Source: JAPLJQ01 sp037143735
GTDB lineage: Bacteria > Desulfobacterota > Syntrophia > Syntrophales > UBA2185
Length of the DNA: 28,036 bases
Direction: 5' to 3'
Assembly (NCBI GenBank): GCA_037143735.1
Contig: JBAWYD010000017.1
Location: 1 to 28,036, forward strand
Shown: positions 15,915 to 22,847 of the stretch, piece by piece
How the letters are laid out: the number at the start of each line of letters is the position of its first letter
Position numbering within the stretch: the stretch's first letter is position 1
Notes under the pieces: generated by a model
The model's database searches: none
Seen by the model: the letters and a program-made list of their open reading frames with translations, nothing else
What the model was told of the DNA's origin: nothing
Position numbers and translations under genes: made by a program

Positions 15915-17081
15915 TTATTTAAGTAATGCAACAACCTTTTCAGCCGCTTCATAGAGACCATCGGCCACGGTGAATTTCAGACCCGATTCCTTAAGGATTT
16001 TCTTGCCTTCTTCAACATTGGTTCCCTGGAGTCTGATCACCATTGGCAGTTTCATATCGATGTTCCTGGCTGCCTGGACAATGCCATTCGCCACGCGGTC
16101 ACACCGGAGAATACCACCAAAGATATTAACCAGAATGGCTTTCACGTTGGGATCAGAGGTGAGAATCTTAAAGGCTTTCTCAATCTGATCAGGATTGGCT
16201 CCTCCACCGACATCGAGGAAGTTTGCCGGTTCGCCGCCTGCCATTTTAATGAGATCCATCGTCGTCATGGCAAGGCCTGCGCCGTTGACCATACAGGCAA
16301 TATTCCCATCTAATTTAATATAATTAACCCCTGCATTTTTAGCGATAACTTCCAGAGGATCTTCTTCATTTTCATCTCTTAACTCTTTGATGTCCGGATG
16401 GCGGAATAACCCGTCATCGTCAAAATTTATCTTGGCGTCGACGGCGATGAGATTCCCCTCTGCCGTGAGGACCAGGGGGTTGATTTCTACGAGAGAGGCA
16501 TCCTTATCCATGAAAAGCTGATACAATCCTTTTGCGATGTTCGCGAACTGAGCGCTCAATGCCTTATCACCCAATCCCAGCCCATAGGCGAGCTTTCTGG
16601 CTTCAAAGGGGCTGAATCCCACTGCGGGGGGAACGGCGCATTTGATGATTTTTTCAGGAGTGTTTTTAGCCACCTCCTCAATATCCATTCCGCCGGCTTC
16701 TGAAGCCATGAAAACGACACATTCCTTGTTACTCGCGCGATCCACCACCATACCAAGATAAAGCTCTTTATTGATATTGGATGTTTCTTCAACCAGGACT
16801 TTCTGTACCTTAATCCCTTCCGGGCCGGTCTGATGCGTAACCAGTTGCATGCCGAGGATGGCTTTTGCTGCGGTAAAGGCATCATCAGGGGTCTTGGCTA
16901 TCTTCACTCCTCCTCCCTTTCCTCGCCCGCCGGCGTGGATCTGGGCCTTTACAATTGACACCTTGTTCAGGGATTTGGCAATTTCTCGAGCCTTTTCAGG
17001 TGTGTCCGCGACATCACCATTAGGTACCGGTACATTGTATGCCCGCAAGAGACTTTTAGCCTGATATTCGTGAATCTTCAT
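15915..17081 (-). CDS. sucC: succinyl-CoA synthetase beta subunit (ADP-forming)
   Basis: A 388-aa ATP-grasp subunit, the same length as E. coli SucC. It opens with MKIHEYQAKSLLRAYNVPVP and shows AQIHAGGRGKGGGVKIAKT, MDKDASLVEINPLVLT, CMVNGAGLAMTTMDLIK, NFLDVGGGA and NIFGGILRCDRVANGI. With SucD it converts succinyl-CoA to succinate and makes ATP, the substrate-level phosphorylation step of propionate oxidation. GGAGG lies six bases before the ATG. It is the first gene of the run, with a promoter 220-250 bases upstream. Nucleotide specificity is not decided here. Confidence 0.95.
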   Translation of the reverse strand: MKIHEYQAKSLLRAYNVPVPNGDVADTPEKAREIAKSLNKVSIVKAQIHAGGRGKGGGVKIAKTPDDAFTAAKAILGMQLVTHQTGPEGIKVQKVLVEETSNINKELYLGMVVDRASNKECVVFMASEAGGMDIEEVAKNTPEKIIKCAVPPAVGFSPFEARKLAYGLGLGDKALSAQFANIAKGLYQLFMDKDASLVEINPLVLTAEGNLIAVDAKINFDDDGLFRHPDIKELRDENEEDPLEVIAKNAGVNYIKLDGNIACMVNGAGLAMTTMDLIKMAGGEPANFLDVGGGANPDQIEKAFKILTSDPNVKAILVNIFGGILRCDRVANGIVQAARNIDMKLPMVIRLQGTNVEEGKKILKESGLKFTVADGLYEAAEKVVALLK

Positions 17082-17301
17082 TATTTACCTCCAATCATTT
17101 TAGTGTTTAAAGTCTTCAAATTTATTAAATAATTAGGGTTCACAGCCCTATCCTGGGGAAATAAAAGAATCCGTATGGTATCTAAGGATTTGATTTAATT
17201 TTCTCAGGTAAATTCGCGATTGCGATGAAATAAAATCCAACTGCCATTCCTTGGTTGATAAGATGCTGACGATAGTTGTGGTATACATGAATTAGTGGCG
17301 C

Positions 17302-17330
17302 TTCATATCACCACAAAAGGGTTCTGTCAA
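17302..17330 (-). promoter_or_regulatory. sigma70 promoter of the sucC-mdh gene run
   Basis: On the minus strand TTGACA (17330-17325) and TATGAA (17307-17302) are 17 bases apart. Transcription should begin near 17295, which leaves a leader of about 210 bases before sucC. The leader contains a weak TAGGG-CCCTA stem (around 17136-17152) and no obvious riboswitch. Confidence 0.75.
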
Positions 17331-17491
17331 CTTTTTTTTGTAAATTTTTCGTAAATCTCTCCAGAGTGTGTATTTGATCATGATTCATATGCGGCAAGCG
17401 AACATGTGCTTATATATATTAAGGAAGGAAATGAAGATGAACAGGACGAGTTCTGTAACTTTAAAGCATTTTCAGCGGTGGGGAAATACGA

Positions 17492-17543
17492 CTGAGACCT
17501 CATGAACAGAATCATCTTTTTTCTATTCGTCATGAGGTCTCAG
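17492..17543. repeat. 14-bp perfect inverted repeat with 24-base loop
   Basis: CTGAGACCTCATGA (17492-17505) and its exact reverse complement (17530-17543) flank a T-rich loop. It shares GAGACCT with the outer arm of the element at 4806. It may be a terminator-like stem, a small mobile-element remnant or a regulator site. Confidence 0.65.
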
Positions 17544-17640
17544 GGTGAAACAGGTTACCTTTGTATTATGAATCTCCTGGTAAAGATACTTCCTACGACT
17601 GTAAAATTAACGATGCAACGTGTTAAAATCCCCCGACCCG

Positions 17641-17931
17641 TTAATCACGGTATTGATACATTTCGTATTCCGTTTTCTGTCCCAGCAAGGCATCAACCTT
17701 TCCCTGAATGTCAGCCCTTTCTTTACTGGACAACCATGCTTTCCATGCCTCGACGCTTCCCCATGTACTGACAACCAGATACTCATCCGGTTTGTCCATA
17801 TTCTTTAAAGACTCACCTGATACATAACCGGGTTGTTTGATGCTGAGCGCCCTGAGTTGCATGACGAGTTCCTTCAATTTGCCTGCTTTTTCCGCGGAGA
17901 CCTTCCTCTTGATCAGAATTTTTACAGTCAT
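17641..17931 (-). CDS. antibiotic biosynthesis monooxygenase (ABM) domain protein
   Basis: A 96-aa protein that is a single ABM ferredoxin-like fold. It begins MTVKILIKRKVSAEKAGKL and has the typical PGYVSGESLKN, EYLVVSTWGSVEAWKAWL and KERADIQGKVDALL segments (the WxSxEAWxxW core of ABM proteins). Such dimeric proteins are small haem- or quinone-type monooxygenases or unknown-function stress proteins; no catalytic role can be given. A frame extends upstream to 17961, but AGGAGG seven bases before the ATG at 17931 fixes the start. It has its own promoter at 18012-18040 and stands apart from both neighbours. Confidence 0.82.
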   Translation of the reverse strand: MTVKILIKRKVSAEKAGKLKELVMQLRALSIKQPGYVSGESLKNMDKPDEYLVVSTWGSVEAWKAWLSSKERADIQGKVDALLGQKTEYEMYQYRD

Positions 17932-18011
17932 TCCCTCACCTCCTAAGTTTTGGCTTGTCAAAAATTAGTTTGTGAATTTCCTCATCCGCGTGTCTTTCTT
18001 GTGTATGGTTA

Positions 18012-18040
18012 TTTATAAATAGATTGTCTTTTGCTGTCAA
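18012..18040 (-). promoter_or_regulatory. sigma70 promoter of the ABM-domain gene
   Basis: On the minus strand TTGACA (18040-18035) and TATAAA (18017-18012) have a 17-base spacer, about 80 bases before the ATG at 17931. It faces away from the hsd promoter. Confidence 0.72.
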
Positions 18041-18079
18041 GGGGTTTGTTTGTATGGGAAGTTGTCGGCCCCTTTATTC

Positions 18080-18122
18080 TTGACAAAAATTCCTTGACTT
18101 ATACGTCATAATGCTATAGCAT
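18080..18122 (+). promoter_or_regulatory. hsd operon promoter region with 12-bp palindromic operator candidate
   Basis: Two -35-like boxes, TTGACA (18080-18085) and TTGACT (18094-18099), precede CATAAT (18107-18112) and TATAGC (18115-18120); the exact pairing is unclear because spacings are 21 and 15 bases. ATGCTATAGCAT (18111-18122) is a perfect 12-bp palindrome covering the -10 candidates, 25 bases before the hsdM start. Its position fits repression by an HTH protein, for which the HTH domain of the hsdM product is the obvious candidate. Confidence 0.5.
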
Positions 18123-18146
18123 AGCGATCAACCATTGGAGGTTGTC

Positions 18147-19970
18147 ATGCTGGATAGCAAAGATATAAGCAGGGTCGTCAAAGAACTCAGGAATCAACTG
18201 AACCTCAGCCAGGAAGAATTGGCGGCAAAACTGGGCGTCTCCTTCGCCACGGTAAACCGCTGGGAAAACGAGAAAATCACGCCCAGGGGCAAAGCCAGGG
18301 ACGCTATACTGAAGCTGATAGAAGAGTCTGGCCTTGATCGGGACGTTCTGGAGAATGCCGGAGACATTGGGGGCAATCAGCATAAGCGCCGCCGGAAATT
18401 ATCCAAGGACGACGTCCTCAGCACAAAATCCATGGAGCAGATGCTTTGGAACGCTGCCTGTTCCATCCGCGGTGAAAAGGACGCGCCGAAGTTCAAGGAT
18501 TATATTCTGCCCCTTGTTTTTATCAAACGCCTGTCCGACGTCTTTGAAGATGAAATTGAGCGGCTGGCCGAAACCTATGGCGACAAAGAAACGGCGCTAA
18601 CCATCATCGAAGCCGATCATCAACTGGTCCGGTTTTATATTCCTGCCGAGGCGCGCTGGCCGGTGGTCAGCGGCCGGGAAAAGTTCGACTGGCCTGAAGA
18701 CCGCAAGCCCAAAACACTGGGCGAACAGCTCACCATGACCGTCCGCGTCATCGCCAAGGCCAACCCCTCCCTGACCGGCGTCATCGACATCGTGGATTAC
18801 AATGAGACCCGCAGCGGGGAACGGGAGATCAGCGACACGGCGCTCTCCGGCGTGATTGAGACCCTGTCCGATCCCCGCTACCGATTAGGGCTGTATGATG
18901 TAGAGCCTGATTTCCTGGGCCGCGCCTATGAATATCTCCTGAGAAAATTTGCCGAAAGCCAGGGCCAGAGCGCCGGCGAGTTCTTCACGCCTACGGAAGT
19001 GGGATGGCTGATGGCCTATATCCTGCGCCCCCGCCAGGGTGAAGAAGTTTACGATTTCGCCTGCGGCTCTGCCGGATTGCTCATCAAGTGCGAATTGGCT
19101 CTCCAGGAACGGGAAATCAAGATTCAGCGGCCTCTGAAGCTCTATGGGCAGGAACTGACGGGGTCCAGTTACGCCATCGCCCGGATGAACATGGTGGTCC
19201 ATGACATGGAAGGCGAGATCGTCCGCGGCAACTCCATGACCAATCCGAAATTTAAAGACTCCGATTCCAGCCTGAAGAAATTCGATATCGTCGTAGCCAA
19301 TCCCATGTGGAACCAGCCCTTCGATCCGGCCGTTTACGAAAACGATCCCTTTGATCGTTTTGAACCCCAGGGCGGCGTTACTACCGGCAAGGCCGACTGG
19401 GCCTGGCTTCAGCATGCCGCAGCTTCGTTGAGCACTCACGGCCGTGCCGCCATCGTCCTCGACACGGGGGCCGTTACGCGGGGCAGCGGCAGCAAGAGCG
19501 AAGACCGGGAAAAGAAAATCCGCCAGTGGTTTGTCGAGCGCGACTGGATTGAAGGTGTCATCCTCCTACCCGACAACCTTTTCTACAACACCACCGCAGC
19601 CGGAATCATCATCTTCTTCAACAAGGCGAAATCAATGGCACGGCAGGGGAGGATCATCCTGGTCAACGCCGGCCGCGAATTCAAGAAAGGCAGACCCAAA
19701 AACTATATCCCCGATGAAAACATCCGCAAGATCGCCAATGCCTTCATCAAAGGGGAAGATGTCGAGAAGTTCGTCAAAGTCATCACGACGGCGGAGGCAG
19801 CGGAAAACGATTTTAACCTGTCGCCTTCGAGATATGTAGATATAAATGAAGGAGAAACCTATCGGGCGATACCGGATATTTTGGATGAACTTGCGGGGCT
19901 GGAAAAGAAAGCAGATGAAACAAATGCGGATTTACAGGGGATTTTAAGAAAAATGGGGTTTAGGAAATGA
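18147..19970 (+). CDS. hsdM: type I restriction-modification DNA methyltransferase with N-terminal HTH domain (HsdM)
   Basis: A 607-aa N6-adenine methyltransferase subunit. Residues 6-62 are an XRE-type helix-turn-helix (SQEELAAKLGVSFATVNRWE). A HsdM N-terminal helical domain follows (about 93-260), then the catalytic domain: GEFFTPTEVGWLMAYI, SAM motif I VYDFACGSAGLL (about 301-312) and the target-base motif VVANPMWNQPF (NPMW 385-388, where NPPF is more usual). With HsdS it would methylate the recognition site. A TTG at 18135 keeps the frame open, but the ATG at 18147 has GGAGG five bases upstream. The 3' end overlaps the next gene as ATGA. The palindrome at 18111-18122 suggests autoregulation. 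Confidence 0.92.
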   Translation: MLDSKDISRVVKELRNQLNLSQEELAAKLGVSFATVNRWENEKITPRGKARDAILKLIEESGLDRDVLENAGDIGGNQHKRRRKLSKDDVLSTKSMEQMLWNAACSIRGEKDAPKFKDYILPLVFIKRLSDVFEDEIERLAETYGDKETALTIIEADHQLVRFYIPAEARWPVVSGREKFDWPEDRKPKTLGEQLTMTVRVIAKANPSLTGVIDIVDYNETRSGEREISDTALSGVIETLSDPRYRLGLYDVEPDFLGRAYEYLLRKFAESQGQSAGEFFTPTEVGWLMAYILRPRQGEEVYDFACGSAGLLIKCELALQEREIKIQRPLKLYGQELTGSSYAIARMNMVVHDMEGEIVRGNSMTNPKFKDSDSSLKKFDIVVANPMWNQPFDPAVYENDPFDRFEPQGGVTTGKADWAWLQHAAASLSTHGRAAIVLDTGAVTRGSGSKSEDREKKIRQWFVERDWIEGVILLPDNLFYNTTAAGIIIFFNKAKSMARQGRIILVNAGREFKKGRPKNYIPDENIRKIANAFIKGEDVEKFVKVITTAEAAENDFNLSPSRYVDINEGETYRAIPDILDELAGLEKKADETNADLQGILRKMGFRK

Positions 19971-21316
19971 ATCTTGATGCAATCATCCGCTCAGGAGAAT
20001 CTGAAACAGTTGAGTTCAAGGAATCATTCAATGATGCCGTGATCGAAACTCTCACTGCTTTTGCGAATGCTTCCGGTGGATCGGTTTTTGTGGGCATTGC
20101 TGATGATGGAACCGTGAAGGGAATTTCTGTCTCCCAAAAAATCATTCCGCAATGGCTGAATGAAATCAAAACAAAGACGGACTCTGCTATTGTGCCGACC
20201 GTCGAAATCGAAAACGCAGGCGGCAAGTCGGTCGCATGTTTTAAAGTTCCCGAGTACCCGGTTAAGCCTGTTGCCTTTCGGGGGAGATACTATCTTAGGC
20301 GTAAAAATTCCAATCACCTGATGACCACTGATGAGGTTGCCAATCAGCATCTGCAAACACTTAATACCAGTTGGGACTATTACCTTGATCGTGAGCATAC
20401 GCTTGATCATATTTCCCTGGAAAAGGTCGGACAGTTCATAGACCGGGCAAATCGGAACCGGAGAAACCCGATTAAAGACGATCCCATAACCGTCCTGAAA
20501 AAACATAACCTCCTGCGGGATGGCGGCATTACCTTCGGCTGCTATTTGCTCTTTAATAAGGAGGAATACCTTTTCACCGATATTAATGCCGGATTGTTTC
20601 AATCGGAAACGATCATTAAGGACGGTGTCGTCATCTCAGGCGACCTTTTTCAGGAGATTGACGATGTCCTTACATTTATCACCAAGCACATCAACAAGGA
20701 ATTCATTATCACCGGAAAACCGGAACGGGAAGATCGGTGGGACTATCCCCTCGACGCCCTCCGGGAAATCGTCATCAACATGATTGTTCATCGGGATTAT
20801 CGCTCACCTTCAAATTCCATCATCAAGATATTCCCGGACCGGATTGCATTCTATAACCCGGGGAAGCTGATGCCGGGCGTCACTGTAGAGCGTCTGCTAC
20901 AAGGGGATTACCTTTCCGTGGCAAGAAACAAACAGATTGCCAGGATTTTCAAAGAAGCCAACGAAATTGAACAATACGGCTCCGGAATAGAACGGATTAT
21001 AAATTCCTGCCTCGCGTACAATCTGCCGCATCCAAAATTTGAGGAAATTGCCGTGGGGGTCAGGGTGACAGTGTTCAAGACCACCCAGAAAACTGGGGTA
21101 AAAACTAGGGTAGAAACTGGGGTAAAAACTAGGGTAAAAACTGGGGAATCAATTCTATACTTAATAAAAGAGAAACCATCAATAACCAGAGATGAATTGG
21201 CAAAACAACTGAATTTGACAATTAAAGGCATTGACTGGAATTTGCGCAAATTGAAAAAAGACGGGCTATTGAAGCGTGTAGGTCCTAATAAAGGTGGCCA
21301 TTGGGAAGCACAATGA
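19967..21316 (+). CDS. AlbA_2/HATPase/winged-helix protein (COG2865-type) inside the hsd operon
   Basis: A 449-aa protein with three parts. An AlbA_2 (AAA_4, Schlafen-like) domain spans about residues 5-125: ESETVEFKESF, FANASGGSVFVGIADDG and GRYYLRRKNSNHLMTTDEV. A HATPase_c_4-like region covers about 255-370, with ALREIVINMIVHRDY and EQYGSGIERIINSC. A winged helix closes the protein (about 394-449, SITRDELAKQLNLTIKGIDW). Between the last two lies a repeat linker encoded at 21092-21151. Such proteins are usually called predicted transcriptional regulators and are often found beside type I restriction genes, where they have been named M-linked ORFs. It overlaps hsdM by ATGA, so it is co-translated. 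Its role in the system is unknown. Confidence 0.85.
   Translation: MNLDAIIRSGESETVEFKESFNDAVIETLTAFANASGGSVFVGIADDGTVKGISVSQKIIPQWLNEIKTKTDSAIVPTVEIENAGGKSVACFKVPEYPVKPVAFRGRYYLRRKNSNHLMTTDEVANQHLQTLNTSWDYYLDREHTLDHISLEKVGQFIDRANRNRRNPIKDDPITVLKKHNLLRDGGITFGCYLLFNKEEYLFTDINAGLFQSETIIKDGVVISGDLFQEIDDVLTFITKHINKEFIITGKPEREDRWDYPLDALREIVINMIVHRDYRSPSNSIIKIFPDRIAFYNPGKLMPGVTVERLLQGDYLSVARNKQIARIFKEANEIEQYGSGIERIINSCLAYNLPHPKFEEIAVGVRVTVFKTTQKTGVKTRVETGVKTRVKTGESILYLIKEKPSITRDELAKQLNLTIKGIDWNLRKLKKDGLLKRVGPNKGGHWEAQ
21092..21151 (+). repeat. five-copy 12-bp tandem repeat inside the AlbA_2/HATPase gene
   Basis: Units ACTGGGGTAAAA, ACTAGGGTAGAA, ACTGGGGTAAAA, ACTAGGGTAAAA and a diverged fifth unit follow each other without gaps. 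They encode alternating TGVK and TRVE/TRVK in the linker between the ATPase-like and winged-helix domains. A 12-bp unit keeps the frame when copy number changes, so the linker can vary in length. Confidence 0.9.
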
Positions 21317-21414
21317 GGCATAAAGAAGATATCAACATAGAGTGGAAACAAAAGAGTTATACACAATTAACACGTGGTTCAGGCTACAATCCTGAACCAG
21401 CAAGGAGAGTTTGA
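21313..21414 (+). CDS. 33-aa coupled small ORF before hsdS
   Basis: Its ATG overlaps the stop of the preceding gene (ATGA) and the frame runs 33 codons, from MRHKEDINIEWKQKSY to PEPARRV, ending in TGATG, whose ATG (21414) opens an 8-codon frame that runs into the hsdS start. I recognise no family; NIEWKQ vaguely recalls the opening of AlbA_2 proteins. It may only pass ribosomes on to hsdS, or be the decayed start of another gene. There is no ribosome-binding site other than coupling. Confidence 0.3.
   Translation: MRHKEDINIEWKQKSYTQLTRGSGYNPEPARRV
21375..21399. other. 9-bp hairpin ahead of hsdS
   Basis: TGGTTCAGG and CCTGAACCA pair perfectly around a 7-base loop, just before the AGGAGAG Shine-Dalgarno at 21403-21409. 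It could limit or re-start translation of hsdS relative to hsdM. No T run follows, so it is not a terminator. Confidence 0.5.
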
Positions 21415-21426
21415 TGGGAAAAGCCT

Positions 21427-22620
21427 ATGAACGATGATAATCCACTGCCAGCAGGTTGGAATACTACAAATGTCGGAGCATGTTGTCAAAAGCCAGAATA
21501 TGGATTTACCGAAAGCGCTGTCGCTGATGAAGTTGGTCCAAAATTCTTTAGGATTACTGACATTGCTGAGAATGGAGTGAATTGGGATACTGTTCCATAT
21601 TGTCGGTGCCCGGAAAATATATTCCCGAAATATGAATTAAAGGAGAATGATATTCTCTTTGCTCGAATTGGTGCCACTACAGGGAAGAGCTACATCGTCA
21701 AAAACCCACCACAAGCTGTTTTTGCTTCTTACTTAATAAGATTAAGGCCGTTGAGCAATGTCATCCCAGATTATTTGTATTACTTTTTTAATTCAGACGG
21801 ATATTGGACCCAAGTAAACGCGAATAAGAAAAATAACTTAAAAGGCGGGGTAAATAGTTCAACCCTTTCTGACATCCGTTTCCCATTACCATCTAAAAAA
21901 GAGCAGCAGAAAATCGCCACAATTCTTTCCAAAATTCAACAAGCAATCGAGATTCAGGAATCCCTCATCGAGAAGACGCGGGAACTGAAAAATTCAACCC
22001 TTAACCATGTCTTTACTCAAGGCCTACGAGGAGAAAAAAAGAAAGAGACGGAAATCGGGCCAATACCGGTGAGTTGGTCTGTACAGAGATTTGAAGAATT
22101 TGCAATATTACATAGAGGTTACGATTTACCTATCCAAGATCGTACCAGCGGTTCAGTTCCTATTGTTGGGTCAAATGGCGTTGTCGGTTATCACGATCAA
22201 TCTAAAGTTAAGGGGCCGGGCGTGGTAACGGGTCGTAGTGGTACGATAGGCATTTCCTATTATGTGGCGGATGATTATTGGCCACTGAACACAGGGTTAT
22301 ATGTTGAAGATTTTCACGGAAATGATCCTTTGTATGTTCATTATTTTTTCCAATCATTTAACTTCGGTCAACACGCGGCAGGGGTGAGCGTTCCCACTTT
22401 GAATAGAAACCTTGTACATGCCGTATTGATATCTGTCGTCCCGATTGTAGAACAAAAAGAAATAGCCCATATCTTGAAGACCATAGACCAGAAGATTGAT
22501 CTTCACGAAGCTAAAAAATCCGCCCTGCAAGACCTTTTCAAAACCATGCTGAACAAGCTGATGATGGGCGAGATTCGAGTGAAGGATTTGGATATCGATA
22601 TATCGGAGGTGAGCGCATGA
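21427..22620 (+). CDS. hsdS: type I restriction-modification specificity subunit
   Basis: A 397-aa DNA-recognition subunit with the usual two half-sites. TRD1 covers about residues 5-150 (LPAGWNTTNVGACC start, NDILFARIGATTGKSYIV) and TRD2 about 215-340 (IGPIPVSWSVQRFEEFA, VVTGRSGTIGISYYV). Each is followed by a similar helical spacer: EQQKIATILSKIQQAIEIQE and EQKEIAHILKTIDQKIDLHE, the internal repeats that give HsdS its pseudo-symmetry. It would set the bipartite target of both HsdM and HsdR. The ATG at 21427 overlaps an 8-codon frame starting at 21414, which owns the better Shine-Dalgarno. Base composition is more AT-rich than hsdM, as expected for an exchangeable specificity gene. Confidence 0.9.
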   Translation: MNDDNPLPAGWNTTNVGACCQKPEYGFTESAVADEVGPKFFRITDIAENGVNWDTVPYCRCPENIFPKYELKENDILFARIGATTGKSYIVKNPPQAVFASYLIRLRPLSNVIPDYLYYFFNSDGYWTQVNANKKNNLKGGVNSSTLSDIRFPLPSKKEQQKIATILSKIQQAIEIQESLIEKTRELKNSTLNHVFTQGLRGEKKKETEIGPIPVSWSVQRFEEFAILHRGYDLPIQDRTSGSVPIVGSNGVVGYHDQSKVKGPGVVTGRSGTIGISYYVADDYWPLNTGLYVEDFHGNDPLYVHYFFQSFNFGQHAAGVSVPTLNRNLVHAVLISVVPIVEQKEIAHILKTIDQKIDLHEAKKSALQDLFKTMLNKLMMGEIRVKDLDIDISEVSA

Positions 22621-22808
22621 AAGAAAAACCCAGAGGTGAAATCGTCATCTATCGAACCAAGGACATTAATAACGCAATAAGTCACAGAAGATACAAAACG
22701 TATATTTAAAGATATTCCAGTTGTCCGGAAATTCCGGATAGTTCAATTGTTGCAAAATTTGCAACGGTTGGAAATTTTGCTGAGAAGCAAGGTGCTGAAA
22801 ATGAATAG
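22617..22808 (+). pseudogene. rhuM: broken RhuM-family gene remnant
   Basis: An ATG overlapping the hsdS stop (ATGA) opens a frame starting MKEKPRGEIVIYRTKD, the typical opening of RhuM/virulence-like proteins (COG3943). After 30 codons a TAA at 22707 stops it, but the same frame continues with SSIVAKFATVGN, which resembles the later RhuM segment reading roughly SVVAKFATTA, and ends at TAG (22806-22808). About 50 internal residues and the whole C-terminal part are missing. RhuM genes are frequent between hsdS and hsdR in type I operons, so this position supports decay of a former operon member. Family assignment is from memory of the consensus. Confidence 0.55.
22724..22765. repeat. two short palindromes inside the rhuM remnant
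   Basis: TCCGGAA-A-TTCCGGA (22724-22738) and GTTGCAAA-A-TTTGCAAC (22749-22765) are perfect inverted repeats around single bases, ten bases apart. They may be the scar of the event that deleted rhuM or binding sites ahead of hsdR. Confidence 0.45.
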
Positions 22809-22847
22809 CAAGGATTTGAAGGAACAAAATATAAGAAGGACGAAATC

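Larger units (their letters stand above)
17082..17640. other. 559-base spacer without a convincing gene
   Basis: It holds the sucC leader (17082-17295), the sucC promoter, and a 14-bp inverted repeat at 17492-17543. On the plus strand AAGGAAGGAA precedes an ATG at 17431 that opens a 24-codon frame ending at 17505 inside the inverted repeat; the peptide looks like nothing I know. On the minus strand a 46-codon frame lies at 17148-17288 without a ribosome-binding site. Confidence 0.6.

Noticed and set aside
17502..17771. 89-codon plus-strand frame overlapping the ABM-domain gene
   Set aside because: It overlaps the ABM gene antisense for about 130 bases and has no recognisable content, although its ATG overlaps the stop of the 24-codon frame.
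21092..21151. CRISPR-like repeats
   Set aside because: 12-bp units without spacers, inside a coding frame.
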